Shown here piece by piece: positions 37,201 through 46,789 of a stretch of DNA of 64,000 nucleotides. Position numbers and translations under genes: made by a program. Source of the stretch: Laguncularia racemosa (Eukaryota > Streptophyta > Magnoliopsida > Myrtales > Combretaceae); the NCBI GenBank assembly GCA_037954665.1, contig JBBMOL010000023.1, positions 1,860,001 through 1,924,000 of the forward strand, read 5' to 3'. The notes under the pieces are model-generated. The model saw only the letters and a program-made list of their open reading frames with translations, did no database searches and was not told the DNA's origin. Position 1 is the stretch's first letter. Every line of letters begins with the position of its first letter.

Positions 37201-40200
37201 TACAACATCTAGTCTAATATAGAAGATTACAAGGAACTAAAGAAGGAAAAAACTACAATACATAGAAAGGCTATAATACATAATATTTCTAAAAATATCT
37301 TTTCTAAATATATAAACAAATCTATATAATTCTTTTATTTCAATAGCTTTTAAGGTATTGTCGTTAGCACATAATTCCATAAGATCTTGCTTGTCCAGCA
37401 CCCATAACAAATTACACTCATTCGTAACCTCCAATTTTTGTAGAGATTTAAATAAGATAGGAAATCTACAAAGAGTGGGATCACCATGCAACACATACTC
37501 CTATCCTAATCTAGCCACCTTTATCATTATCTTTGTCCAATCGACCCGTACCTCACCCAAAGTTGTCATGCCCAAGATAACATCAACTCCCCTTAACTCC
37601 ATCACATAACAGTCTACCTTGGCTTCATACTCCCTGACTCTCATTTTCATATTATCACAATATCCATGAGATTCAATTTTATGTCCATCCCCTAAAGTGA
37701 CTCGAAAACTACGTGCATCCTTTAGTGGTAACCCAAGTCGCATTACCAAAGCTTTGGAAACAAAATTGTGACTCACTCCACTATCTACTAAAAATACCAG
37801 AAGGATAGAAACAAGGATACCTTGTATTTTTATTGTACATGAATCATTGAACCCTTGCATAGCCATCAGTGATAAAGCCATCATCGGTTCACCCGACACA
37901 GTTTGCATCCCATCCCAATCATCTTCATCAATTGGATCTTCTTCCAACACCAATAATTGAAGAAATTTATTTAGACAATTATGATTAGAACTAAAGGGCT
38001 AATCACACTTAAAGCATAGTCCCTTAACCTTCTTGTCTAAAAATTCAGCATGTGAAAGTTGCCATTGGCCATGAGAACGATGGCCTCCCTCCTTGACAAC
38101 ACTAGAACTAGATGCCACCTGAGATAACACACCAACAAACATCTTAGTTTTTCTAGGCATAGAAACTTGTTCACCAGCTATGCCAAATGAAGTACTCTTC
38201 AATTGCGACTCATCTCCTCTAAGAAAACATGGACTTCGTGGAACAGCCGTCACTAGTGATGCTGCTGGTATAGAAGGTCCCTAATACAAATACCTAATTG
38301 GAAGATTAGGATGAAAATAATTTTGCTATACTTCCGCTCAACCACCATTGACATGTTCGGAAGCAACAAAAATTCCAGTGTCATACTCTCTCTCTATTTT
38401 CAAAGCCAAATCCATGGCCCATTCCAACGTCGAAGGAGAAAAAGTGTCAACTCTAGTCTGAATGGCGTCCCGCAAACCTCCCAAAAAATAACCCAACAGC
38501 TGCATTTCCGGCATAGCGGGCGCTTAGGATGTCAAGGACTCAAAATCTTCGATATATTGGAAGACCGACCCCCCTTGCCAAAGCTAAGATAGACTCTTGA
38601 AAGGATTGGAGGCCATCTGTCCACCATATCGCTTCATCATCTCCGTCTTTAATTTCGGCCAGTCCAAGTCAATTTCCCGACATTGAAGCATGCGAAACCA
38701 ATGGATGCAACGACCTCGCATACACATCGCAGTTAACATCACCTTCCGATCTTCACAAGTTCGCTATGCCGCGAAATACTGTTCCGCTAGCAAAATCCAG
38801 TTAGAGGGATCAACACCATCGAACACCAGAAGGATCAGCCTAGACACATTCAAATGAAATTCTTCGTCCAGATCTGCTGCTTGACCTTCGTCGTACTAGA
38901 AATCCAAATTAAGTTCCGTATGTTCAACTCCTTCTAGACGTTTTCCACGGTCCTTCACCAAGTAAGAACTCCCTCTGGAGTTGATTCCTGTGTCCTTACT
39001 CAACCAAATATCCTCAAGTAATTTTTGCATACGATCCATCTTTCCTTGCATGGTTGTAACCTCTCCGAGCATCGATTTCTGCTAACCATCCAAAGAGACA
39101 AGCTGATGTTGGATCTCAACCACCTCATTATGAATATCCTCCACATTTTTTTCAAGAACTTCCACACGAGTTTCCATCTGCGTCATGTTTCAATTGGCCG
39201 AAATGGAACACCGAAGTTGAAGCACCAAAGCTAAACACGTCACAATTTTTTTCCGGTGAGATTTTTAGTCAAACACCCCATTGTGGTTTCCTAGCAATTG
39301 AACCAATTGATAAGACCCGACGAGGGAGTACAAACCAAGTGCAAAACTCAAACACTAAGGAAATTGAACGAACAGCAATCCTCCACAAGATCGAGCCAAT
39401 GGGAACAAGACTGGAAGTTACTTGAGCTAAGGCTTAGCTAGAGAGGAGATCTCCGAAATCAATTTCTTCTAGAAATTCCTATCTAACTGCCTTTCCCTCC
39501 AAAATATATGCTATTTATATTAGATTTCTGTGGCCACGTCAGCCTACCCAATTGTGCCACGTCAGACACCACAACTCCACAACTCTAACAAAGAGCACCA
39601 CCTGCTATGGCCACATCAGCCTACTCATCATTGCCACGTCAGACTCCAACAAGGAACGCTACTACTGCTAACTAATATGATACACAAGCACACCACCACA
39701 TACCACACATATAACATATAACACACCACCACTAACCCCAACACAATACAGACATACTACACAACACTACCCCCACTATCCCTCTACCTCTCTCCTCTGA
39801 TGCACATTTAGCAAAGGAGCATCAACCCTTGGAATCATATCAAAGACACACACAGAGAAATATTAACAACATCAGATACACAACCTCAGTACACACAGGG
39901 TTCAGATGTCTTCTATGAGTCCTGCTTTCAAGCAGGCTCTGAAACAAACAGTCAAACAAACCAAAAAAAAAAAAAACACACACACACCAGTAAGACTAAC
40001 CTGTGCTTCTGCCCGAAGATCAGTGTAAGGCACAACCCCAGTAAGAAGCTCACTGCATTTAACAAAGTAGAATATCATGTCCCATGAAGGTATTTTGTAT
40101 CTAAATAGAAATCTTAAAAAGGAAAAAGTATATCAAAACTACCCACTTACTTTTCATATATGTTTTAGCTCTATAGTAGTCATGTCTTAAAAACTAGAAA

Positions 40201-43200
40201 GAACATTGCCAAAATTAAAGAGTGTTAAGGCAATGCTGACTTAGAGATCAAGTTGGTCTTCCCATTGCACTTTTAGTGTTCACTACTCCCATGAAACAGC
40301 ATCAAGTTATCACCATAAATTAGTTGATCTGACAAAGCAATCACCATATCATGTTCTTTCCCTCAAAAATATATTTAAGCTTATCTTCTGCCACATAAAT
40401 AGTATTGTTGTCTAAAACCTAATCATTTTACTGTATGTGGATATGTTTTTCTTTTTGTTATTTTTCAACTTGAATTGAAGGAAGAAGAAAGTTTGTGTGA
40501 GACAGAGAGAGAGAGAGAGGAGGCATCTTTATGTGGATAAGTTGATTTTACTAAAGCCAGGAAATATCTGATACATGTCCGAAAAGTTCCAAATTTTTAA
40601 ACTGGTGAGGAGGCACCAACTAATCATGCCAATTTAGTAATGTTTTGTTCCTGTTATGCTACCAACACTACTAAGAGCTTTTGGTTTCTTACTTTACAGA
40701 GACCCCAAAGCTGTACACATCTGATTTTTCAGTGTGTACCTCCTTCCTTAGTATTTCAGGTGCCATATAGATGAGAGTGCCAACCATATTCTTTTTGTGA
40801 AACCCCCCCGTTGGTTTTCCAGATGATTTCCAAGTTGCAAGAGAAACTTGTTTCAGATTGTCCTTGAAAGCAGCTAATCCAAAGTCAGCTAGATGTGGAG
40901 AGAAGTCCTTGTCAAGCTGCATTACAAGGAATTGCATCATTAGGAATTTCTGAAAAATCAAATGCTTGAATCTAGAAACACCAATAACAAAAGAAAGTAG
41001 GGAAACTATGTGCAAATAAATGGAAAGAAGACAGTTACAAGAATGTTTGCTGGTTTGACATCCCTGTGGACAATTCCACGATTATGCAGATACTGCAAAG
41101 CCTTCGCTGAGTGCAAAAGAAAAGGAGAAAACAACAAATGTAGAAAAAAAAAGTTATTAAGCAAAAAATCTTTCATTAAAAAAAAAAAGTGTAATGCTAT
41201 TCCTGCATTCTTTTCTTTTAGGTAAGGGTGTACAACTTTACATCATTTATAAAAGTCTGAACTCAGTGCTTAGTTTAGTACTGAGAGAGAACTACTGCAT
41301 ACTTGTGTGAAGTGTTCCAGCATCAGATACAACTCCAAATGAGGTGTCCTAAGACTAAAAATTCATCAAGTGGAACTGAAAAGTAGCAATACAATGTCAT
41401 TGGTATCTCAGCATGGACAGCTCCAGATGAAGCATCCTAACACTCAAAATTCATCAAGTGGAACAGATATGTTGCCATATAATGTCATTGGTAACTTGAT
41501 TTGGAATATGAAGTGATGCTTCTTGAGCCACAACAGGGACTATGGAAAGAACACAAGTTTACAGGCATAATGAATTTCACAAGGTATCATTGTACTGAAA
41601 GACTTGGTAGACTCTTGTGAAAAAAAAAAACTACATTGGAAATACTGCAAAGGTCTCGCATAGGACTTTAGCCTAGATGATCTATTCCGGTGCCTGCATA
41701 ATCATATCCAGGATTCAAGTAGGAGACCATAGTGGAAGGCAAGATATGGCACTATGGTTAAGTTGCTCCTTTGGTGACCTGTAGGTCATGTGTTCATATC
41801 GAGAAAACATCTTCACAGAATGCTTCCCTCCTTATCCCATACTACTCAAGGAGCACTGGTATTCCAGAATGGACAATTCCAAATGAAGCATTCTAACACT
41901 AAATTCATCAAGTGGAATAGATATGTTACCGTATAATGTCATACATAGTAACTTCATATGGAATATGAACAGATGCTTCCAAACCACTACCAGGGTTATG
42001 GAAAGAACACAAGTTTACTGGCGTAGTAAATTTCACAAGGTATCATTGTACTGAAAGAATTAGTAGACTCTTGTGAAAGAAAACTACATTAGAAATACTG
42101 CAAAGGTCTCACATGGGACTTTAGTCAAGATGATCCATTCTGGTGTCAACATAATCAAATCCAGGATTCAAGTAGGAGATGATAGTGGCAGGCAAGATAT
42201 GGCACTATGGTTAGTTGCTCCTTTGGTGACCTGTAGGTCATGTGTTCAAATCGAGAAAAAGTCTTTGCAGAATGCTTCGCCTCCTTATCTCACACTACTC
42301 AAGGAGCATTTTGTGCACACACAGAGACCTTTCTTAAGTGGGAGACTATAGTGGTGGGTTGCTGGACTAACTTTTCAAGGTTCACCCATAAAGGTTCCTC
42401 ATCATCAAAAAGAACAGAAATGGGTCACCCAAATTTTCAGAATTTTAGATTTATATTATACCTGAATGGCTAAAATGCATATCTTACTGTCTTTCTCCAT
42501 TTTGGCTTTTTATAATTCATATTCACCGTCATTATAGAAGGTATGGTTATGATATCTGGTCCTCTCTGGCAGAGAAGACTTGTATTCAATAAAGGCTAAA
42601 CATGCTTTCTCCTTAGTGTTATCAAAGTCATATCCCAACAAAATTTTCCACACCAAGAGATATAATCTGTACTAGTCTATCAAATGTTTGGAAAATCATG
42701 CATTACTTTGTTAAAGCCCAGAAAAACCATTCAGCTCTGTGATTTCAACCCATATGCCAGAGCATTAATTATACTAAAGCCTTGTCAGGCATAGCAAATC
42801 TGAAAAATAAAGTGACAAAATGAGTACCTAGCTCCAGTGTGATTCCTAGAATGTGGTCAACATCTGGGCTCCATTCTTCAACATGCAATTTCTCAGCGAG
42901 ATTTCGGGATTCATAGAACTCAAAGAAGAACATGTAGTTGGGAGGCCTCGCATGTGCTGCAAGGAGCGTTGATATGCCAGGATGGTCAAGTGTGCTTCAT
43001 TACAGTTAAAAAACAATACATCAGTATGATCATAACCATAATATTCATGACTTTGTACTTCATTGTTTAGCATCCACATATTCAATAAGTTACCCCACAT
43101 ATCCTGTATAGACAATGTTACTCCAGTCCACGCAACCACTTAAAAGAAAAAGTTACGAATGCTACCAATCAAACCATGGCATTTACTTTGACTACTACTT

Positions 43201-44387
43201 GCATCACTAAGCTCATGCACACACAATTACATGACCACTCTGTCTGTAGTAAGTAAAGATGTGAACACCAACACATCCAAAAACCTCCTCACATAAACTA
43301 AGCAATGCAACAAACGAATTCCACAAAAATGCTGAAAACAACATCCTTTTTCTTTTTTCTTTTTTTTTTCAATAAAATTAAACACTAGTTACCCCTAAGG
43401 GTGTCCTTGCTTTACTAAAAGTGGTTTCATCTGGATTTGGAGAATTAGGGGAAAAAAAAAAAAAGATGTTACAGTACAAATGGAATAACAGCTCTCCTAT
43501 AATCTGTTCCATTTCAATATGAACATAGCCAACACGATCTACCACCATCCACACCACATCAATATACCTCCTTCAAGCTACCTCCATCCACAAGCTACAA
43601 TTAGTTGGGATACCACTTTCAAAACCATTATAAACAGTTAAGAACTTAAATTAACCAAATCATCCCAAACTTTGAGGCCTTATTTGCTTTTTTACTAGAA
43701 ACAGTATATGATGGAATCCTAGAGGCTCATATACACATAAGCATCAGAAATATGAGGTTCTTCAACTTCTTAGAATACAAGTCACAATATTTTTCTATGT
43801 CCACACTTACACTGTCCAAGCTACTACTAGATATAATGGAATTATATACTCATGGCATATAGCAAACGAGCTATTCGCGTTTCTTTGTAGTATTTTCCAT
43901 ACAATCAAGTCCTCCATTAATGTTTGTTTAAACGAATCCTCTAATTTTTCTAATAAGTAAACTATAATTCACATATGAGACGTAAAACAAATCATAGAAA
44001 TATTCACGATTTTTTGCTAGGTAATCAACATTTCCACAATTTTAGCATTGCCACAGAGAGAGAGAGAGAGAGACCATAATAGCTGAAGCTCCTGGTGAAA
44101 CTTATCAAGGTCCTCTGAAGTGGACAAAATGGGTTTTTTAACAGCAACCCTCTTTCCATTCAAAATCGCTTCATACACTACACTTTCAGCACCTGCAGTT
44201 ATCGACATTTGCAAAATCATCAGAATTTCCTAGAATACGTTGAAATCGAAGGAACGCTATGTTATGTTAAAATGTTACCTCGAGCAATAGGAGAAAGAAG
44301 AGTGTAGGAAGAAGGAGGAAGGTGAAGCGGAATGGATTTGCTAGTACAGCAACCTCTTATGCACGTGTTTGGCTCCACTATCTCCAT
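25262..44387 (-). CDS. Protein kinase and PP2C-like phosphatase fusion protein, 12 exons, 650 aa
   Basis: Exons on the minus strand: 44387-44279, 44192-44075, 42994-42828, 41106-41039, 40916-40693, 40052-40001, 28201-27673, 27079-27010, 26919-26700, 26618-26514, 26266-26171, 25456-25262. Every intron is GT...AG, the phases agree, and the total of 1953 nt gives 650 codons plus stop with no internal stop. The protein has an N-terminal kinase domain (about residues 37-302) and a C-terminal PP2C domain (about 383-642). This is the At2g40860 layout, and the length is close to that family's usual 650-660 residues. It would both phosphorylate and dephosphorylate Ser/Thr targets; the substrate is unknown. 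The start was chosen because MEIVEPNTCIRGCCTS matches the conserved family N-terminus. No signal peptide or membrane segment is apparent. Intron 6 contains nested retrotransposons, but the coding sequence is untouched. Confidence 0.93.
27370..27480. repeat. Short tandem repeat in intron 7
   Basis: AAAACTACTAATTT, a poly-T run and ATAAGA(T/A)AGTAGT recur three times (last copy partial), with a period of about 40-45 bp. Confidence 0.6.
28413..28640. repeat. 114-bp tandem duplication inside intron 6
   Basis: GTGATAGATCATTCTCCCTG starts both units (about 28,414 and 28,528). The match continues through AGGA, CACTCAAC/CATTCAAC and GACACAAACAAGATA. Period 114. Confidence 0.8.
29106..29709 (-). repeat. 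3' LTR of Ty3/gypsy element 2
   Basis: 604 bp, TGATAAGACCCG...GGAATCATATCA on the plus strand. It has about 60 bases (roughly 29,460-29,517) that the other LTR lacks. By hand I count about 21 differences in the first 265 aligned bases. Confidence 0.93.
29710..32225 (-). pseudogene. Decayed RT, RNase H, integrase and chromodomain of gypsy element 2
   Basis: Downstream of the copia insertion the reading resumes at KALLAEYEDVF (about 32,225). RT (32,090-31,500) has KKKDGSWRFCVDYRALN, FSKIDLRSGYLQIR and VLFNDILVYS, where the family has (Y/F)DD; the first Asp is Asn. RNase H and connection follow. Integrase has a histidine-cysteine region ending CAVCQRQK (about 30,840) and core residues in SMDFVGGLP, SDRDPIF and GQTEVLNRCLE. 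The C-terminus reads VPQLLVQWQG, an in-frame TAG (about 29,807), then SWMDISAFKLQFPDFFLED. That is the chromodomain pattern of Tekay/Del-like chromoviruses. It continues into the 3' LTR. Confidence 0.85.
32231..32432 (-). repeat. 3' LTR of copia element
   Basis: 202 bp. On the minus strand it begins TATTGAAATAAAAG and ends TTTTCTATCA, so its ends are TA...CA. Confidence 0.92.
32440..36791 (-). pseudogene. Decayed gag-pol polyprotein of the copia element
   Basis: The start is MSEIVNCPKP at 36,791. Gag follows, with KWFQFARTYLKGKG, then a knuckle CTYCKKPRHTKEKC (about 36,000). Protease reads MDFGAMDHMT (35,691), with Phe where DSGA is usual. Integrase (35,305 down) has LGHPSFRVLK, CDVCEFAKH, HSDIWGPS, FRTDNARDYF and GVAERKNGH. 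RT (34,599-33,256) has KARLVAKGYTQ, YDVKNAFLYGDL and an intact LIVYVDDIIITG. RNase H (33,102-32,440) has TGYCTFVGGNLVTWRSKKQ and LADVLTKGL. At least two frameshifts (near 36,170 and 34,650) and several in-frame stops break it. Domain order PR-INT-RT-RH confirms copia. Confidence 0.9.
37146..37345 (-). repeat. 5' LTR of copia element
   Basis: 200 bp, direct copy of 32,231-32,432. GCTTT follows it at 37,346-37,350. Confidence 0.92.
37351..39200 (-). pseudogene. Decayed gag and protease of gypsy element 2
   Basis: The minus-strand reading begins with a coiled-coil-like MTQMETRVEVLEKNVEDI (about 39,186). It passes through a retrotransposon gag domain (FDGVDPSNWI, AMCMRGRCIHWF, YFLGGLRDAIQ) with many stops. 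It then reaches a partial knuckle (LCFKCD, about 38,005) and a protease with FLVDSGVSHNFVSKALV (about 37,790), where the DSG is intact. ELRGVDVILGM follows, as usual for gypsy proteases. The frame runs on through LHGDPTLCRFPI to the copia insertion point at 37,350. Confidence 0.85.
39308..39842 (-). repeat. 5' LTR of Ty3/gypsy element 2
   Basis: 535 bp, TG...CA. It is shorter than its partner because of a deletion near 39,660. AAGAC follows at 39,843-39,847. Confidence 0.93.
40001..44387 (-). CDS. Kinase half of the fusion gene (exons 1-6)
   Basis: These exons encode residues 1-246. The ATP-binding lysine is K55 in RVAVKKPI. The catalytic loop is HRDVKPAN with D147. The metal-binding DFG is D165-G167, and the activation segment ends at APE (E208) after GKPTGGFHKKNMVGTLIYM. 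The glycine-rich loop is reduced (IARGAESVVYEA, one Gly), so nucleotide binding may be atypical. HEKSDVYSFG-like text (TEKSDVYSFG, about residues 217-226) is the expected helix F entry. Exon 6 (52 nt) ends in phase 0 just before the giant intron. The remaining kinase C-lobe motif, RCWDVNPHNRPS, is in exon 7, so a transcript ending in intron 6 would lack the C-lobe end. Confidence 0.9.
41325..42330. repeat. About 460-bp tandem duplication in intron 3, SINE-like core
   Basis: Two long direct copies (about 41,398-41,860 and 41,861-42,315), plus a partial start at about 41,325, share GGAAAGAACACAAGTTTAC, TTTCACAAGGTATCATTGTA, CTGCAAAGGTCTC and TTGGTGACCTGTAGGTCATG. The last piece, followed by TGTTCAAATCGAG, resembles the B-box end of tRNA-derived plant SINEs. 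GGCACTATGGTTAAGTTGC upstream could be a decayed A box. The SINE reading is an inference; the duplication is directly visible. Confidence 0.6.
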
Positions 44388-44460
44388 CTCTCTCTCTCTC
44401 AATCTCTCTTTCTCTCTCTAGTTTGCTAAGAGGAAGAGAGAAACTTACTAATGGAAATGA
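44388..44460 (-). promoter_or_regulatory. (GA)n-rich 5' leader of the kinase-PP2C gene
   Basis: Immediately upstream of the ATG the coding strand is AGAGAG-rich (plus strand CT repeats, 44,388-44,420). Such tracts are common in plant 5' UTRs. A similar GAGA run lies just past the exon 2 donor (44,055-44,074). Confidence 0.5.
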
Positions 44461-44754
44461 TTAACAGTTTTGAGCTGTGAGAGAAGAGAGAGAGACGGGA
44501 GGGTGGTGTACATATGGTGCTGTGTTGGCAGGACGGCGGAAGGCAACTTCGTAGGTTGGACTTTGTGGTTCGTACAAATGATGCTCATCCCTGTTAATTT
44601 CCCACATGCCGTATTTTAGAGCAATGGTCAGTTTGCCTTTGGGGACAAACTTCATTTTAAAATACGCCACCAGCAAAACAATTTAATTAAATGTCGTTGT
44701 AAAATTGTAATTTTAATATGCGATTAACATAAAAATCGCATCCCGAGCATGTAA

Positions 44755-44764
44755 CTTTTATATA
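44755..44764 (-). promoter_or_regulatory. Candidate TATA box
   Basis: The minus strand reads TATATAAAAG about 370 bases upstream of the start codon. It is a good TATA match, but there is no other evidence for the transcription start. Confidence 0.3.
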
Positions 44765-44769
44765 TGTGC

Positions 44770-46785
44770 CAGTGCCAGTATTCTAAGAAAGAGAAAAGAG
44801 ATCAAATACAAAAGTATAACTAAATCAAATGTTGAGTGTGAAATTTTCATAATCAAAACACGCAAACATAAATCATATATCTTATTATATGCGATTTACA
44901 AATCATACATTAACAGTGCGATTTCTTTGAAATTTTGACTTCTTAATTACTCTTAATGAAATTGCATGATATCTAACTAAATTTTTTTACTAGTTCCTAT
45001 TTTAAAAATTGCTTTGCCCACAAGCGGCAGACTGGTCCATTACTCCTTTATTTTATATATTGTTATAGTTTAATAATTGGCAAAAACGAGCACACACAAT
45101 GCTTCAGATAAAAAAATAAATAAATAGATAAATCAAACTAGCTATAAAATTTTTTAAAATTGTATGGACCTACTTTTTTTTCTATGTTGGCTGCTTATGT
45201 ATAATATGCTCGTGATATGAATGATAAGATGACAATTTCATTCATTTTTCATTGTATATTAATTAATTAATGTAATAGAAATACAAAAATAAAATTAAAA
45301 AAAGGGTAAAATGTGATGAATCATTACCAGCTACCCTGGTGGCAAGGGTAGCCAGTAAGCACAACGAAAGGGAGTCATAGGGCAACAACCTTTCAGATTT
45401 TATCGGTTTTCCTTTTTTTTCTATGTTTTTCATTTTCTATACTTTTTAGTATTTTTGTTATATCAGTTAATTAAATATATTTTAAATCAAATTAACATGC
45501 CACCGTCGACAATCAACATCACTTAGAACTTACACATATGCAATCAACTTAAAAAAAAGTAAGGCCCAAACTAGTTTTAAGAGGGTAAGTGTGGAGTTTT
45601 AAAAATTTTAAGAGTTTGTGTAATTTTTAATATTATTGTGTTTGATTCATCAAATTAATCTCAAATATAAATAGTATATAGAAAATAAAAAAATTGAATT
45701 TCCACCATTAACACTTATCATAAAGTTTTCATGTTTATATCCTTTCTTTACACATGTGGATAAGGCTTAGATATTAGTGTTCAATATATATATTTTTAAA
45801 ATTCAACATATATAATGTCCTAATTAGCTTGTAGTATATAATTTGATAAACTTTTAACCGGTGCACAACCTAATGTGTAAACAAGACCCGCCATTGAATC
45901 GAATTTAAGGGAGACATATAGCTATAAACCCAACAAGAGTTGGAGTTTCTAATTTTATAGGTTTTTGAAGTGTTTAAGGATAAATAAAGTGGATATAAAC
46001 ATAAATAATGCTAGAGAGAATCAAATATGGGTTGGGTTTTTGTGTCACCCGTATATAGTAAAGTAGTTTTGGAGTGTTAAAAGGATTTCAATATCACTAG
46101 TGAAAACCATTAACAGGTTTTCAAAGAGAGTTCTTAAATACACGAGTAATATGGATAAGATAATAGTAAAATCTACTACAAAACCTTGAATAAAACCCTT
46201 AAGACATTCAAAGGTATGATAGTAAATAAACCAAAGTTTTGTAATAACAAAATGGAGGAAACTCAAAGGATCAATTCGATGGGAACACCTATACATTTGG
46301 ATGGCTAACAAAAGATAATAATGTTTAAAGGGCTTCTATGACCAATAGGACAAAAAGAAACGAACAAATTGAATGGCATTGTAAAGTTATTACACTCAAA
46401 ACCTTTTCATGGCTAGTTGGATGGAAGTCATATTTCCAATTGAGTAAGACTAGAACTTTGCTTGTGCGCCATGCAAAAAGAGTTTATGGTCGGTCGGTTA
46501 GCTTGTGTTGTAGGTAGTCAATCGATTGAGCCTTCATTGTCGTCTAGATGAGGATACCTAAACCACTCCTTTTTGCTTTCTTGAATTTCCCAATAGCTTC
46601 AAGGAACTTGTTTTGAGTTCAACTCCATCCTCTACTCTTTAGTAGATAGTTTAGGTCCATGATTGCATCATTACCTCAAGATGGATGAAGATTCAACCTT
46701 GAATCTATACTCTAAATTTTCTTAAAATATGGAATAGATTAGTAACAAAAAAAGCCTTTCTTCCTCCATCTTCTTTTTAACTAGT
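44770..46785. other. Non-coding sequence upstream of the gene
   Basis: AT-rich. It includes a short inverted repeat around 45,331-45,354 (GCTACCCT...AGGGTAGC), similar in flavour to the core of the fold-back element at 61 kb. No gene is supported. Confidence 0.5.
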
Positions 46786-46789
46786 GCTA

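Larger units (their letters stand above)
32231..37345 (-). mobile_element. Ty1/copia LTR retrotransposon nested in gypsy element 2
   Basis: LTRs lie at 32,231-32,432 and 37,146-37,345. A 5-bp target duplication GCTTT (32,226-32,230 and 37,346-37,350) interrupts the gypsy pol between NDNTLK and ALLAEYEDVF. The minus strand is coding. The primer site next to the 5' LTR (minus strand CGGTATAAGAGT at about 37,145) is a mutated tRNA-Met type. A polypurine tract CTTGAGGGAGAG precedes the 3' LTR. Both LTRs start TATTG on the coding strand rather than TGTTG. I count about 10 substitutions and a short T-run difference between the LTRs. Confidence 0.93.
29106..39842 (-). mobile_element. Ty3/gypsy chromovirus-type LTR retrotransposon 2
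   Basis: LTRs lie at 29,106-29,709 and 39,308-39,842, with TG...CA ends. A 5-bp target duplication AAGAC flanks it (29,101-29,105 and 39,843-39,847). The coding strand is minus, the same sense as the host gene. A purine tract with GGGGGAGG precedes the 3' LTR at 29,710. Next to the 5' LTR the sequence reads ATTGGTTCAATTGC on the minus strand, which is not the usual tRNA-Met site. The interior is split by the copia element at 32,231-37,345; removing that leaves about 5.6 kb in total. Stops occur in gag, RNase H and the chromodomain, so it is not autonomous. Confidence 0.92.
28202..40000 (-). other. Intron 6 of the kinase-PP2C gene, 11.8 kb, filled by nested retrotransposons
   Basis: The donor GT is at 40,000-39,999 after AGAAGCACAG, and the acceptor is GTTGCAG ending at 28,202. 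Without the gypsy element and one copy of its target duplication the intron would be about 1.06 kb. The flanks 28,202-29,100 and 39,848-40,000 are ordinary AT-rich intron. Confidence 0.9.

Noticed and set aside
41700..42260. Possible tRNA gene at the GGTCATGTGTTCAAATCGAG sequence
   Set aside because: No cloverleaf or acceptor stem could be formed; a SINE-like relic fits better.
44461..44676. Minus-strand ORF of 71 codons upstream of the gene
   Set aside because: No similarity that I recognise, and it lies in the likely leader or promoter; could at most be an upstream ORF.
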